From contig JANLZB010000013.1 in assembly GCA_031366005.1 (NCBI GenBank), positions 1 to 64,000 on the forward strand: a DNA stretch of 64,000 bases. The letters run 5' to 3'. Shown here piece after piece: positions 32,836 through 41,505 of the stretch. This stretch comes from JANLUX01 sp031366005 (GTDB lineage Bacteria > Bacteroidota > Bacteroidia > AKYH767-A > OLB10). Made by a program: the position numbers and the translations under genes. Below the pieces are notes generated by a model. The model had not been told where the DNA came from, searched no databases, and worked only from the letters and a program-made list of their open reading frames with translations. Position 1 is the first letter of the stretch. Each line of letters begins with the position of its first letter.

Positions 32836-33156
32836 AATAAATTGTTTTGGATAACAAATATAGGAAATAATTCGCCAAAATCAATTAATTATAGGTGAAT
32901 ATAATATATTGTTAGGTAATAAAAACATGAATATTATATAGTTTTCTTAGCAGGTCAGGCAATAAAATCATGCTTTATACAAAGGCGTATTATTCATAAT
33001 AAAAAGGCTTTAATTTGTATAATGTCATTCGTATCAATAAAGCAGAGTTTAACAGGAGAAGAATTCATTTTTTGGATTAAACATAATTAATAACGCAACT
33101 GGAATTACTTGATATCACTCTTCTGTTTATCCCTCCATAATTTATGAAAACTTAGC
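32836..33156. other. Intergenic region, 321 bp, with a distant inverted repeat
   Basis: AT-rich gap between two divergent genes. It contains the leftward promoter box (32855-32862) and TATACAAA (32976-32983) with its complement TTTGTATA (33014-33021), 30 bases apart, a possible hairpin or operator. No gene is visible. Confidence 0.5.
32855..32862 (-). promoter_or_regulatory. TAnnTTTG promoter box of the serine hydrolase gene
   Basis: TATATTTG on the minus strand, perfect, 19 bases before the ATG. Confidence 0.55.
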
Positions 33157-34719
33157 ATGTCCAAATTGGCTTCCGATCTTATTCACCGCTTTATAAAAGC
33201 CCTTAGCCCGGCTGAAAAAAGGTATTTTAAACTATTTGCATCACGCCATACTATCGGAAATAAAAACGAATACCTGCGGATGTTCGAGTCTATTGACAAG
33301 ATGAAAAATTATGATGATGTTTTATTGCGAAAAACATTTAAACAGCTGAAAGCAGCCAACTCTTTTGCAATTGCAAAAAACCGTTTGTATGAAACCATTC
33401 TGAGAAGTCTTGATTCCTTTCATTCTGAAAGCTCAGTGGATGTTCAACTGAGAAGTTTCCTTCACTATGCTGAAATTCTTTTTAAAAAATCATTGTATGA
33501 TGAATGTGGAAAGATGCTAAACAAGGCCAAAAAAATTGCTGTTAAATATGAGAAACATTCTGTGCTGATCGATATTTACAAATGGCAGAAAAAATTATTA
33601 GAGAAGGATGGTTATGCAACAATTAATGATGATGACCTTAAACATTTGCTGGAAGAAGATCTTCTTACACTTGAAAAAATTAATAACTATTGTGAGTTCT
33701 GGTACATCAAAAGCCGCTTGATCTTAATGCTTAATCGTTACGGTAAAGTGCGCGATCTAAAAGAGCTTGAAAATTTTAAAACGATTATTGATAATATTTT
33801 GATGAAGAGTGAAGACAAAGCATTGTCTTATGAAACCCGCTATCTCTATTATCATATCTATAGTGCTTATTATTTTGGATTAGGAGATTATCATAACAGC
33901 TACAATTATATTTTAAAACATCTTCAGCTTATTGAATTAAATGCGGAGCTGATACAGGATGAGCCGAATAAATATTTTGCTGTGTTAAGTAATATGATTT
34001 ATCTCTGTTCGCAGCTTAACAAACAAAAGGAAATTCCTTCATGGCTGAAGAAGTTAAGAAATATTTCTAACGTGGCAGGTAAGAAAATGACAGAGGATTT
34101 AGCTATTAAACTTTTTTCTACTTCAATGAGTGCTGAACTCAGCTTATATATTCAGGGCGGACGATTTGAAGAAGCATTGAAATTGATAGAACCAATAGAT
34201 GCGGGGTTGAAAAAATTTAAAGGAGGAATGAGTAAAGTGCGCGAAGCATATTTCTATTTTACTATTGCCATAGTATATTTTGCTTTAGGTGATTTTACAC
34301 TTTCATTGCGATGGTTAAACAGGTTGCTTAACGATAGTGAATTGGATGCCAACCAGGACATACATTCCCTTGCACGAATTCTTGATTTAGTAGTACACCT
34401 TGAAATGGGAAACAAGGAATTAATTCCTTACACACTCCGTTCTGTGTTACGTTATCTTGATAAACGCAAACGCATGTTCCGCTTTGAAACTATATTTCTT
34501 GAGTTCATAAAAAAAATTGCACGCTCGCGAACCAATGCTGACACCATGACTTCATTTATTGAATTGCAAAGAGAATTAAAAATTATTGCTGAAGATGCGT
34601 ACGAACGGCAGGTGTTTGAGCAATTTGATTTTTTAAGTTGGGTAGAGAGTAAAATTCATAATCTTTCATTTGCTGATGTTGTTAAACAGAAATTAAAAAA
34701 TAAAAAAGTTTTACATTAA
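33157..34719 (+). CDS. Alpha-solenoid (TPR-like) protein of unknown function
   Basis: 520 aa, almost entirely helical, with no signal peptide or membrane span. Repeated helix pairs such as YYHIYSAYYFGLGDYHNSYNYI and FYFTIAIVYFALGDFTLSLRW look like degenerate TPR units. The N-terminus (LIHRFIKALSPAEKRYFKLFA) is a basic helical segment. Such large solenoids in Bacteroidota are usually annotated only as hypothetical; a scaffold role is inferred. It precedes the YyaL gene, which has its own promoter box inside the 25-base gap. Confidence 0.75.
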   Translation: MSKLASDLIHRFIKALSPAEKRYFKLFASRHTIGNKNEYLRMFESIDKMKNYDDVLLRKTFKQLKAANSFAIAKNRLYETILRSLDSFHSESSVDVQLRSFLHYAEILFKKSLYDECGKMLNKAKKIAVKYEKHSVLIDIYKWQKKLLEKDGYATINDDDLKHLLEEDLLTLEKINNYCEFWYIKSRLILMLNRYGKVRDLKELENFKTIIDNILMKSEDKALSYETRYLYYHIYSAYYFGLGDYHNSYNYILKHLQLIELNAELIQDEPNKYFAVLSNMIYLCSQLNKQKEIPSWLKKLRNISNVAGKKMTEDLAIKLFSTSMSAELSLYIQGGRFEEALKLIEPIDAGLKKFKGGMSKVREAYFYFTIAIVYFALGDFTLSLRWLNRLLNDSELDANQDIHSLARILDLVVHLEMGNKELIPYTLRSVLRYLDKRKRMFRFETIFLEFIKKIARSRTNADTMTSFIELQRELKIIAEDAYERQVFEQFDFLSWVESKIHNLSFADVVKQKLKNKKVLH

Positions 34720-34732
34720 TCTTTTCAAAAGA

Positions 34733-34740
34733 TACTTTTG
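34733..34740 (+). promoter_or_regulatory. TAnnTTTG promoter box of the YyaL gene
   Basis: TACTTTTG, perfect, four bases before the ATG at 34745; predicts a leaderless transcript and favours ATG over the TTG at 34742. Confidence 0.6.
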
Positions 34741-34744
34741 TTTG

Positions 34745-36796
34745 ATGCAATCAGACAAACTTTTTACCAACAAACTCATTCATGAACGAAGCCCTTATTT
34801 GCAGCAGCATGCGCACAATCCTGTGCAGTGGTATCCATGGGGAAATGAGGCATTAGAAAAAGCAAAGAGCGATGACAAGCTGATCATTATCAGCATCGGA
34901 TATTCTACCTGTCACTGGTGCCATGTGATGGAAAGGGAAAGTTTTGAAAACGAAGAGACAGCTGCCATCATGAATAAATATTTTGTGTGCATTAAAGTAG
35001 ATCGCGAAGAGCGGCCGGATATTGACCAGGTTTATATGGATGCTGTTCAGTTAATGACCGGTCATGGTGGCTGGCCTCTCAACTGTATTACGCTTCCTGA
35101 TCAACGACCCATTTACGGAGCCACTTATTTTCCGCGTGCTCAATGGCATGATGTGCTTTTGCAGCTTGCGAATTTTTACACCACTGATCGTGAAAAATGT
35201 ATTCAATATGCAGAAGAACTTACGCAAGGTATCCATCGGATGGAAGGCATCGGTTCAAAGCCAAATGAAAATAAACTTGCAACTATTAATTTGAAATCAA
35301 TTTTTGAAAGCTGGAGCAAACAGTTTGATGAAACTTACGGAGGCCCAAGTCGTGTACCAAAGTTTCCTTTACCAAACACCTATGAATTTTTGCTGCAGCT
35401 GCTTTATCATTCGCAACAACAAAATATTTTATCAGAAGATCAAAATCAGCTTTTAAAAAAACATATACAACTCACGCTGAAACAAATTGCTTATGGAGGA
35501 ATTTATGATCAGTTAGGCGGAGGATTTGCCCGCTACTCAACAGATATGGAATGGAAAATTCCACATTTCGAAAAGATGTTGTATGACAATGCGCAATTAG
35601 TAAGCTTGTATTCCAATGCATATAAATATATGCCTGATGAGCTGTATAGAAACATTGTTAAAGAAACAGTTGATTTTATTGCACGTGAATTAACATCATC
35701 TGAAGGCGGTTTTTATTCCGCATTGGATGCAGACAGTGAAGGTGAAGAAGGAAAGTTTTATGTATGGACAAAAGAGGAAATTGAAAAAGAGCTTGGAGTA
35801 AACGCACTTATTTTTAAAAATTATTTTAACGTTAACGAAAAAGGATATTGGGAAAATGAAAACTATATTTTACTGCGAAATGAATCCGATGCAACAATTG
35901 CTCAAAGACATCACCTGAGTGTGGAACAACTTCAAAAAATAATTGCAGAATGCAAACAACAATTAATGAAAGTTCGTGAAAAACGTATCCGTCCCGGATT
36001 GGATAACAAACGAATTTGTTCATGGAATGCTTTAATGATGAAAGGATATCTGGATGCTTACACAGCATTGGATCAAATCGCATATTTGAAAACCACACAA
36101 CTCAATGCTGAATTTATTTTAAAACATTTATCATCACATGATGGCGGATTATTAAGGCATGCAGGTCATAATGGAGAAGCGTTTTTAGATGACTATGCTT
36201 TTAGTATTGAAGCATTCATCAGCTTATATCAGTGTACATTTAATGAATCCTATTTAAAACAAGCACACACATGGACTGAATATGTATTGAAAAATTTCTT
36301 TGATAAAGCAAGTGGTTTGTTTTATTATACTTCTTCAAATGGTGAAACATTGATAGCAAGAAAATTTGAATTACAGGATAATGTTATTCCTTCCAGTAAT
36401 TCAGCTATGGCAAAAAACTTATTTATTCTTTCGCGGTATTTTACATTAACCGAATATGAAACGATAGCGCAAAAAATGTTATTGCATCTGATTAAAGAAG
36501 TTGAAATGCACACTCCATGGTACAGTAACTGGGGGCAGTTTGCGATGTATGTAAATAATAATTTTTATGAAGTCTGTATCTGCGGATCAAAAGCAAAAAT
36601 TTTAAATCAGGATTTTTTAAAATCATATTATCCAAACTTACTTATTGCCGGAGCTGAAAAAGAAAGTGACTTGCCGATTTTAAAAAACAAAATTATTGAC
36701 AACGAAAATTTAATTTATGTATGCACCAATAATGCTTGTCTCGCTCCTGCTAAAAGTGTAAACGAAGCATTAAGTTTGATCAATGTTAAAGAATAA
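34745..36796 (+). CDS. Thioredoxin-domain protein of the YyaL/SSP411 family (DUF255)
   Basis: 683 aa, standard length. The N-terminal domain is the thioredoxin-like DUF255: HERSPYLQQHAHNPVQWYPWG, then the CxxC in STCHWCHVMERESF, and GHGGWPLNC. The rest is an (alpha/alpha)6 barrel related to N-acylglucosamine 2-epimerases and glycosidases (YGGIYDQLGGGFARYSTD, HFEKMLYDNAQL, ALDADSEGEEGKFYVW). The molecular function of the family is unsettled, with redox or sugar-related roles proposed. Confidence 0.93.
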   Translation: MQSDKLFTNKLIHERSPYLQQHAHNPVQWYPWGNEALEKAKSDDKLIIISIGYSTCHWCHVMERESFENEETAAIMNKYFVCIKVDREERPDIDQVYMDAVQLMTGHGGWPLNCITLPDQRPIYGATYFPRAQWHDVLLQLANFYTTDREKCIQYAEELTQGIHRMEGIGSKPNENKLATINLKSIFESWSKQFDETYGGPSRVPKFPLPNTYEFLLQLLYHSQQQNILSEDQNQLLKKHIQLTLKQIAYGGIYDQLGGGFARYSTDMEWKIPHFEKMLYDNAQLVSLYSNAYKYMPDELYRNIVKETVDFIARELTSSEGGFYSALDADSEGEEGKFYVWTKEEIEKELGVNALIFKNYFNVNEKGYWENENYILLRNESDATIAQRHHLSVEQLQKIIAECKQQLMKVREKRIRPGLDNKRICSWNALMMKGYLDAYTALDQIAYLKTTQLNAEFILKHLSSHDGGLLRHAGHNGEAFLDDYAFSIEAFISLYQCTFNESYLKQAHTWTEYVLKNFFDKASGLFYYTSSNGETLIARKFELQDNVIPSSNSAMAKNLFILSRYFTLTEYETIAQKMLLHLIKEVEMHTPWYSNWGQFAMYVNNNFYEVCICGSKAKILNQDFLKSYYPNLLIAGAEKESDLPILKNKIIDNENLIYVCTNNACLAPAKSVNEALSLINVKE

Positions 36797-37041
36797 AATA
36801 TTTTCTATTATCATAAAACTGCTAACTGATTTAATTTATTTAAAATAAAAAAATCAAAGTTAGTTTGAGAAAATATTATTTCATTGTTTTGATTAACGAA
36901 ACATTTTAATCGTTCACATTTTTTAATTTACATCAACAAAAAAATTTTATTTGTTTAACATTTTGTTGTTAATAAATCATTTCGCTGTTAGTAAAAAACA
37001 AAAAATTACCTTTTACATTTACCCAATCTAAATCTTAAAAA

Positions 37042-37140
37042 ATGGCAACAAAAAAGAAAGCAGCTAAAAAAGCGGCTAAAAAAGGTGGAGCTAAAAAAGC
37101 AGTAAAAAAAACTGCTAAGAAAGCTGCAAAAAAAAGGTAG
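37042..37140 (+). CDS. Short lysine/alanine-rich histone H1-like peptide
   Basis: 32 aa: 15 Lys, 10 Ala and one Arg, built from AAKK/AKKA units (TKKKAAKKAAKK, then GGAKKAVKK, then TAKKAAKKR). It resembles the tails of bacterial H1-like proteins and chlamydial Hc1. A real gene is supported by an ATG, a continuous basic pattern, and a perfect 10-bp terminator 22 bases after the stop. It probably binds DNA or RNA electrostatically. It is far shorter than known H1-like proteins, so it may be a tail-only peptide. A TACATTTA near-match box lies upstream (about 37014). Confidence 0.75.
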   Translation: MATKKKAAKKAAKKGGAKKAVKKTAKKAAKKR

Positions 37141-37162
37141 TAATTAATTACCTGAATTACCA

Positions 37163-37194
37163 GAACCCGGCACAATTGCCGGGTTCTTTATTTT
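37163..37194 (+). terminator. Strong intrinsic terminator of the Lys/Ala-rich peptide gene
   Basis: GAACCCGGCA and TGCCGGGTTC pair perfectly around CAAT, followed by a T-rich tract. Confidence 0.93.
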
Positions 37195-37445
37195 ACATCA
37201 TCAACCAACTATATTTTTTTTCTGTTTTTGTTTTTTACAAAAATGATTTACTCTCATCTATACATAATATATCACGATGTATTTTGATTTCTGTTATCAA
37301 GAAATAAGTGATTCAAAAATTTTGTGATCAATGTTCAGATACTAAATTTCACTTTTATTTTCAAGCTCAATGATGCGCACATCATCTTTTGTCGTTTACA
37401 AAACTTCATTTGTCGAAATACAAATTACTCTTTTAGTATTGTGAT
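37195..37445. other. AT-rich intergenic region before the M13 gene
   Basis: No gene or known RNA seen. A loose dyad TGATTCAAAA/TTTTGTGATCA surrounds position 37320. Confidence 0.4.
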
Positions 37446-37453
37446 TACATTTG
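37446..37453 (+). promoter_or_regulatory. TAnnTTTG promoter box of the M13 gene
   Basis: TACATTTG, perfect, 24 bases before the ATG at 37478. Confidence 0.55.
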
Positions 37454-37477
37454 AGCAAAATCAAAAACTCCTCTATA

Positions 37478-39523
37478 ATGAAACATTTAATCAGAAGTAC
37501 GATCGTAACTTCAATTGCATTTTTGTTTGCCTGCCAATCTTCAAATGAGAAGAAACAAGGAGAGCAAAAAGATATTCTCATTGCAAATATGGATACAACA
37601 GTGAATCCTGCAGAAGATTTTTTCAGTTATGCATGTGGCCGTTGGGTTAAAGAAAATCCTATTCCATCCAATGAAAAGGGCTGGGGCATCTGGACAAGCG
37701 TCCGTAATGAAACATTGGACAGAATGAAAAAAATTAGCGAAGAAACTGCTGCTGATAAAAACGCAGCCAAAGGAAGTAACACACAGAAGATTGGTGATTT
37801 TTATTTTGCAGGAATGGATACACTAAGCATTGAACAAAATGGTATTAAACCTTTGCAACCGGAGCTTGATCGTATTAACAATATAAAAGACATCAGTGGT
37901 GTGATGAATGTAGTTGCGTTATATCAAACTTATGGTGTGCAACCATTGTTTGCTCCTTTTGCAACACAGGATGAAAAAAACAGTGAGACAGTTACATTGC
38001 ATTTTTATCAGGGAGGAATTGGTTTACCTGATCGTGATTATTATTTTAATACAGATGAACGCACACGAAAGATTCGCGAGGAATATCCTAATCATGTTGC
38101 AAAAATGCTGGAGCTGAGTGGATCGGATGAAGCAAATGCAAAAAAACAAAGTGCTGCCATCATGAAAATTGAAACTGATCTTGCCAAAGCATCGCGAAAG
38201 ATCGAAGACTTACGTGATCCTTACAAGAACTATAATAAAATGTCAATTGAAGGAGTAAGTAAATTAGCTCCCACTGCTGATTGGAAAACTTTACTCACTG
38301 CAATGAATATCCATGTTGATTCAATCGTTGTAGGACAACCGGAATTTTATCAGCAGGTGGAGAAAGAATTAAAAAGCGTTTCAATAGATGACTGGAAAGC
38401 CTATTTACGCTGGCATTTGCTTAACACATTTGCTCCGCAATTAAATGATGCATTTAACAAAGAGAATTTTCGTTTTTTTGGAACTGTACTTTCAGGTGTG
38501 AAGGAACAGCGACCAAGATGGAAACGTGTACTTGATGAAGAAGAAGGAGCCATCGGTGATGCACTGGGTCAATTGTATGTAGAGAAATATGTTTCTTCTT
38601 CTGTGAAAGAAAGGTATTCAAAACTTACGGATGATATTTTTAATGCTTACCAGCAACGGATAAAAACATTGGACTGGATGAGTGATACTACCAAACAACG
38701 TGCATTGGTTAAGCTGAACAGTGTGATGAAAAAAGTTTCTTATCCTGATAAATGGAAAGATTATTCCAATCTTGAAATTGACCGGAGTTCTTATGCAATG
38801 AATACACTTCGTTCCAACGTTTGGCATTTCAATTATCAGATTAATAAAATCGGAAAGCCGGTTGACCGAACTGAATGGGACATGACACCGCAGACTTACA
38901 ATGCCTATTATAATCCATCCAATAATGAAATTGTTTTACCCGCTGCAATTTTTATTATTCCTGATTTACCTGATTCATTGGCTGATGATGCGATTATTTA
39001 TGGATATGCAGGAGCATCTACTATTGGTCATGAAATAACGCATGGCTTCGATGACCAGGGACGGCAGTTTGATGAGAAAGGAAATCTGCATGACTGGTGG
39101 ACGAAAAAAGATGGAGAGGAATACAATCAACGTGCGCAAAAAATCATTAATCAGTTTAATAAATTTAATGTATTAGACAGCATGCATGTAAATGGATCAG
39201 CAACGCAGGGAGAAAATATTGCTGACCTGGGTGGAGTTGTGTTGGGATTGGAAGCATTTAAACAAACAAAGCAATACAAGGAAGGAAAAAAAATAAACGG
39301 ACTTACTCCCGTTCAACGTTATTTTTTAGGATTTGCTTTATCATGGTTAGGACATTTTCGTAATGAAACAATTGCAGTAAGACTGATGACTGATGTTCAC
39401 TCACCAAACTTTCTTCGAGTGAACGGACCCGTTGCAAACATCCCTGAATTTTACGAAGCATTTAATGTAAAGCCCGGAGACAAAATGTATATGCCGGATA
39501 GTTTGAGAGTTAATATCTGGTAG
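37478..39523 (+). CDS. M13 family metallopeptidase (neprilysin-like), lipoprotein
   Basis: 681 aa from the ATG at 37478; an upstream in-frame TTG lies inside the promoter box and is rejected. A lipoprotein signal ends FLFAC. The zinc motif is HEITH (STIGHEITHGFDDQGRQFD), the third ligand Glu is in GENIADLGG, and NAYYNPSNNEIVLPAAI is the substrate-binding strand of the family. Neprilysin-type enzymes cleave oligopeptides. With S46, S9, M28 and M48 enzymes it forms a set for peptide use. A repeat hairpin follows the stop. Confidence 0.95.
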   Translation: MKHLIRSTIVTSIAFLFACQSSNEKKQGEQKDILIANMDTTVNPAEDFFSYACGRWVKENPIPSNEKGWGIWTSVRNETLDRMKKISEETAADKNAAKGSNTQKIGDFYFAGMDTLSIEQNGIKPLQPELDRINNIKDISGVMNVVALYQTYGVQPLFAPFATQDEKNSETVTLHFYQGGIGLPDRDYYFNTDERTRKIREEYPNHVAKMLELSGSDEANAKKQSAAIMKIETDLAKASRKIEDLRDPYKNYNKMSIEGVSKLAPTADWKTLLTAMNIHVDSIVVGQPEFYQQVEKELKSVSIDDWKAYLRWHLLNTFAPQLNDAFNKENFRFFGTVLSGVKEQRPRWKRVLDEEEGAIGDALGQLYVEKYVSSSVKERYSKLTDDIFNAYQQRIKTLDWMSDTTKQRALVKLNSVMKKVSYPDKWKDYSNLEIDRSSYAMNTLRSNVWHFNYQINKIGKPVDRTEWDMTPQTYNAYYNPSNNEIVLPAAIFIIPDLPDSLADDAIIYGYAGASTIGHEITHGFDDQGRQFDEKGNLHDWWTKKDGEEYNQRAQKIINQFNKFNVLDSMHVNGSATQGENIADLGGVVLGLEAFKQTKQYKEGKKINGLTPVQRYFLGFALSWLGHFRNETIAVRLMTDVHSPNFLRVNGPVANIPEFYEAFNVKPGDKMYMPDSLRVNIW

Positions 39524-39530
39524 TGGGGAC

Positions 39531-39600
39531 GTCATGCTGAACTTGTTTCAGCATCTTTTACAAAGGTTACTGTAAGATGCTGAAACAAGTTCAGCATGAC
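39531..39600. repeat. REPIN-like palindrome (GTCATGCTGAACTTG family)
   Basis: 70 bases, arms GTCATGCTGAACTTGTTTCA and TGAAACAAGTTCAGCATGAC plus GCATCTT/AAGATGC, a near-perfect hairpin. It starts eight bases after the M13 stop and may act in 3'-end formation. Only one copy is in this window. Confidence 0.93.
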
Positions 39601-39615
39601 TGTTTAATACGAATA

Positions 39616-39810
39616 TTATTTTTTTATTATTTCAAACAGGTCTTTAACAATTTTAGGATGTAAGCTTTTTCCGGCATGAAAAGGTATAACGAATCTCATT
39701 TTATCCTTCATGTAAATTCGGTGACTTCCTTTACTGCGAATGAGAATAAAGCCAGCCTGCAGTAAAAGGCTTTCAGCTTCTTTAGCATTCAAGATTGGTA
39801 ACTTAGGCAA
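39616..39810 (-). CDS. hicA: HicA-type toxin (mRNA interferase)
   Basis: 64 aa with a TTG start. The start is supported by the family N-terminus (MPKLPILNAKEAESLLLQAGF). The catalytic His is in SKGSHRIYMK, within the double-stranded RNA-binding fold. The tail HPKIVKDLFEIIKK is also typical. It would cleave mRNA when free of HicB. The gene overlaps hicB by eight bases and is second, with antitoxin first. The weak start codon could keep the toxin level low. Confidence 0.92.
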   Translation of the reverse strand: MPKLPILNAKEAESLLLQAGFILIRSKGSHRIYMKDKMRFVIPFHAGKSLHPKIVKDLFEIIKK

Positions 39811-40027
39811 CTGCTACTTCAAGTGTGGTGGTTACAAATTCTTTATTAAGAGAATCTTCGATTTCTTCCTTGCTCATCGTTTCTATGTACAATGCAACTG
39901 CTTCCTGCATATTGGCTTTAGCTTCTTCAAATGTTGCACCTTGTGTGTGACAACCCGGGAGTTCGGCACAAAAAACATAATAGCCATTTGAATCTTTCGA
40001 AAAAATTGCGTTTACTCTATAATTCAT
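39803..40027 (-). CDS. hicB: HicB-type antitoxin
   Basis: 74 aa from the ATG at 40027 (MNYRVNAIFSKDSNGYYVF); a longer frame to 40063 lacks support. It has the partial RNase H-like fold of HicB: the signature ELPGCHTQGATFEEAKANMQEAVALYIE is complete. No C-terminal ribbon-helix-helix or HTH is evident in the short tail, so DNA binding is uncertain. It forms a type II module with HicA. Confidence 0.92.
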   Translation of the reverse strand: MNYRVNAIFSKDSNGYYVFCAELPGCHTQGATFEEAKANMQEAVALYIETMSKEEIEDSLNKEFVTTTLEVAVA

Positions 40028-40136
40028 AATATCTATTTTATAATGCAAATTTAGGTTATACAATTAAACATTCAATGTATTCAAAGCCGCTATTCCATTC
40101 CTTTTCAGATATTCGTACCATTAACCCTCAGCACTT

Positions 40137-41378
40137 ATGAATATCAAACAACGTCTTATCATCATGAATTTCCTGCAATTCTTTGTCTGGGGTTCATGGT
40201 TAATTTCTATTGGAAACTATCTGGGTGGCACACTCCATTTTAAAGGAGCACAAATAGGTGCAGTGTTTTCTACTCTCGGCATTGCTTCTTTATTTATGCC
40301 TGCATTGATGGGCATTGTTGCCGATAAGTGGATCAATGCGGAAAGAGTACTTGGGTTGTGTCATGTGATAGGAGCTATGCTTTTATATTATGCATCCACC
40401 ATCACTGATCCTAATACATTTTTTTGGGTGATGCTGCTCAACTCTATGTTTTATATGCCAACCATTGCATTGAACAACACAGTATCCTACATCATCCTTG
40501 AACAGAAGGGATATGATATTGTAAAAGATTTCCCTCCGATAAGAGTGTGGGGAACCATCGGATTTATTGCAGCTATGTGGATTGTGGATTTTTTCGGTTG
40601 GACAAATTCTAACATGCAATTAATATTCAGTGCTGCGTCAGCTTTTGTATTGGGAATTTATGCCTTCACAGTTTCACAGTGTCCACCTGTTAAGTCAACT
40701 AAAGATGGTTCATTTTTTTCTTCTATGGGACTGGATGCATTTGTATTATTTAAGCAGCGTAAAATGTTTGTGTTCTTTTTGTTCGCCATGTTTCTGGGTG
40801 CTGCATTGCAAATTACAAATGCTTTTGGCGGATCGTTTTTAGAAAGTTTTAAATCAACATTGCCTGATTCGTTTGGCGTAAAGCATTCTAATCTTTTACT
40901 TTCTATTTCACAGATTTCCGAAACTCTTTTCATCCTTACAATCCCATTCTTCCTGCATAAATTCGGAATTAAAAAAGTAATGCTCATCAGCATCTTCGCC
41001 TGGGTTTTCAGGTTTGGATTGTTCGCAATCGGTGATCCCGGTCATGGCTTATGGCTGCTCATCCTTTCCATGATAATTTATGGAATGGCATTTGATTTTT
41101 TCAATATCTCCGGTTCTTTGTTTGTAGAAAAAGAATCTCCTTCCAATATGAGAGCAAGCGCACAGGGTTTATTTATGTTTATGACAAATGGTATCGGTGC
41201 AATGTGTGGAGGTTATCTAAGTGGATTGGTTGTTGACTATTATACCAGAATAGATTCTGTGACAAATGAAATTGTATCAAGAGACTGGCAAAGTATCTGG
41301 TTCAGCTTTGCAGGATATGCTTTAGTGTTAGGATTGATTTTTCCTTTTGTTTTCAAATACAAGCATGATCCGAAATGA
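40137..41378 (+). CDS. NupG/NHS-type nucleoside MFS permease
   Basis: 413 aa, about 12 spans. The N-terminus (IMNFLQFFVWGSWLISIGNYL) and the GIVADKWINAERVLGLCHVIGA loop match the nucleoside:H+ symporter family, as do PPIRVWGTIGFI in the middle and SLFVEKESPSNMRASAQGLFM in the second half. It would import nucleosides across the inner membrane. Thymidine kinase (55705) lies in the same window but not the same operon. Confidence 0.9.
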   Translation: MNIKQRLIIMNFLQFFVWGSWLISIGNYLGGTLHFKGAQIGAVFSTLGIASLFMPALMGIVADKWINAERVLGLCHVIGAMLLYYASTITDPNTFFWVMLLNSMFYMPTIALNNTVSYIILEQKGYDIVKDFPPIRVWGTIGFIAAMWIVDFFGWTNSNMQLIFSAASAFVLGIYAFTVSQCPPVKSTKDGSFFSSMGLDAFVLFKQRKMFVFFLFAMFLGAALQITNAFGGSFLESFKSTLPDSFGVKHSNLLLSISQISETLFILTIPFFLHKFGIKKVMLISIFAWVFRFGLFAIGDPGHGLWLLILSMIIYGMAFDFFNISGSLFVEKESPSNMRASAQGLFMFMTNGIGAMCGGYLSGLVVDYYTRIDSVTNEIVSRDWQSIWFSFAGYALVLGLIFPFVFKYKHDPK

Positions 41379-41379
41379 T

Positions 41380-41488
41380 GTGCTAATGTGCTGTTGAATG
41401 TGGATGTGCTGATAATGAAAACGTGCTAATGAGAATTAATACCATTGTGATTTCCATTAGCACATTAGTACATCAACAAATCAGCACA
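41380..41488. repeat. TGTGCTAATG-type repeat cluster
   Basis: Several copies of TGTGCTAATG or TGTGCTGAT on the left (41378-41430) face complementary copies on the right (CATTAGCACATTAG, AATCAGCACA; 41455-41487). This gives a long imperfect hairpin between the permease and the ABC permease genes. Confidence 0.8.
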
Positions 41489-41505
41489 GTAATTACCTTT
41501 ACCTC

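Noticed and set aside
37451..37477. TTG start of the M13 peptidase
   Set aside because: The TTG is part of the promoter box; the ATG at 37478 opens directly into the lipoprotein signal.
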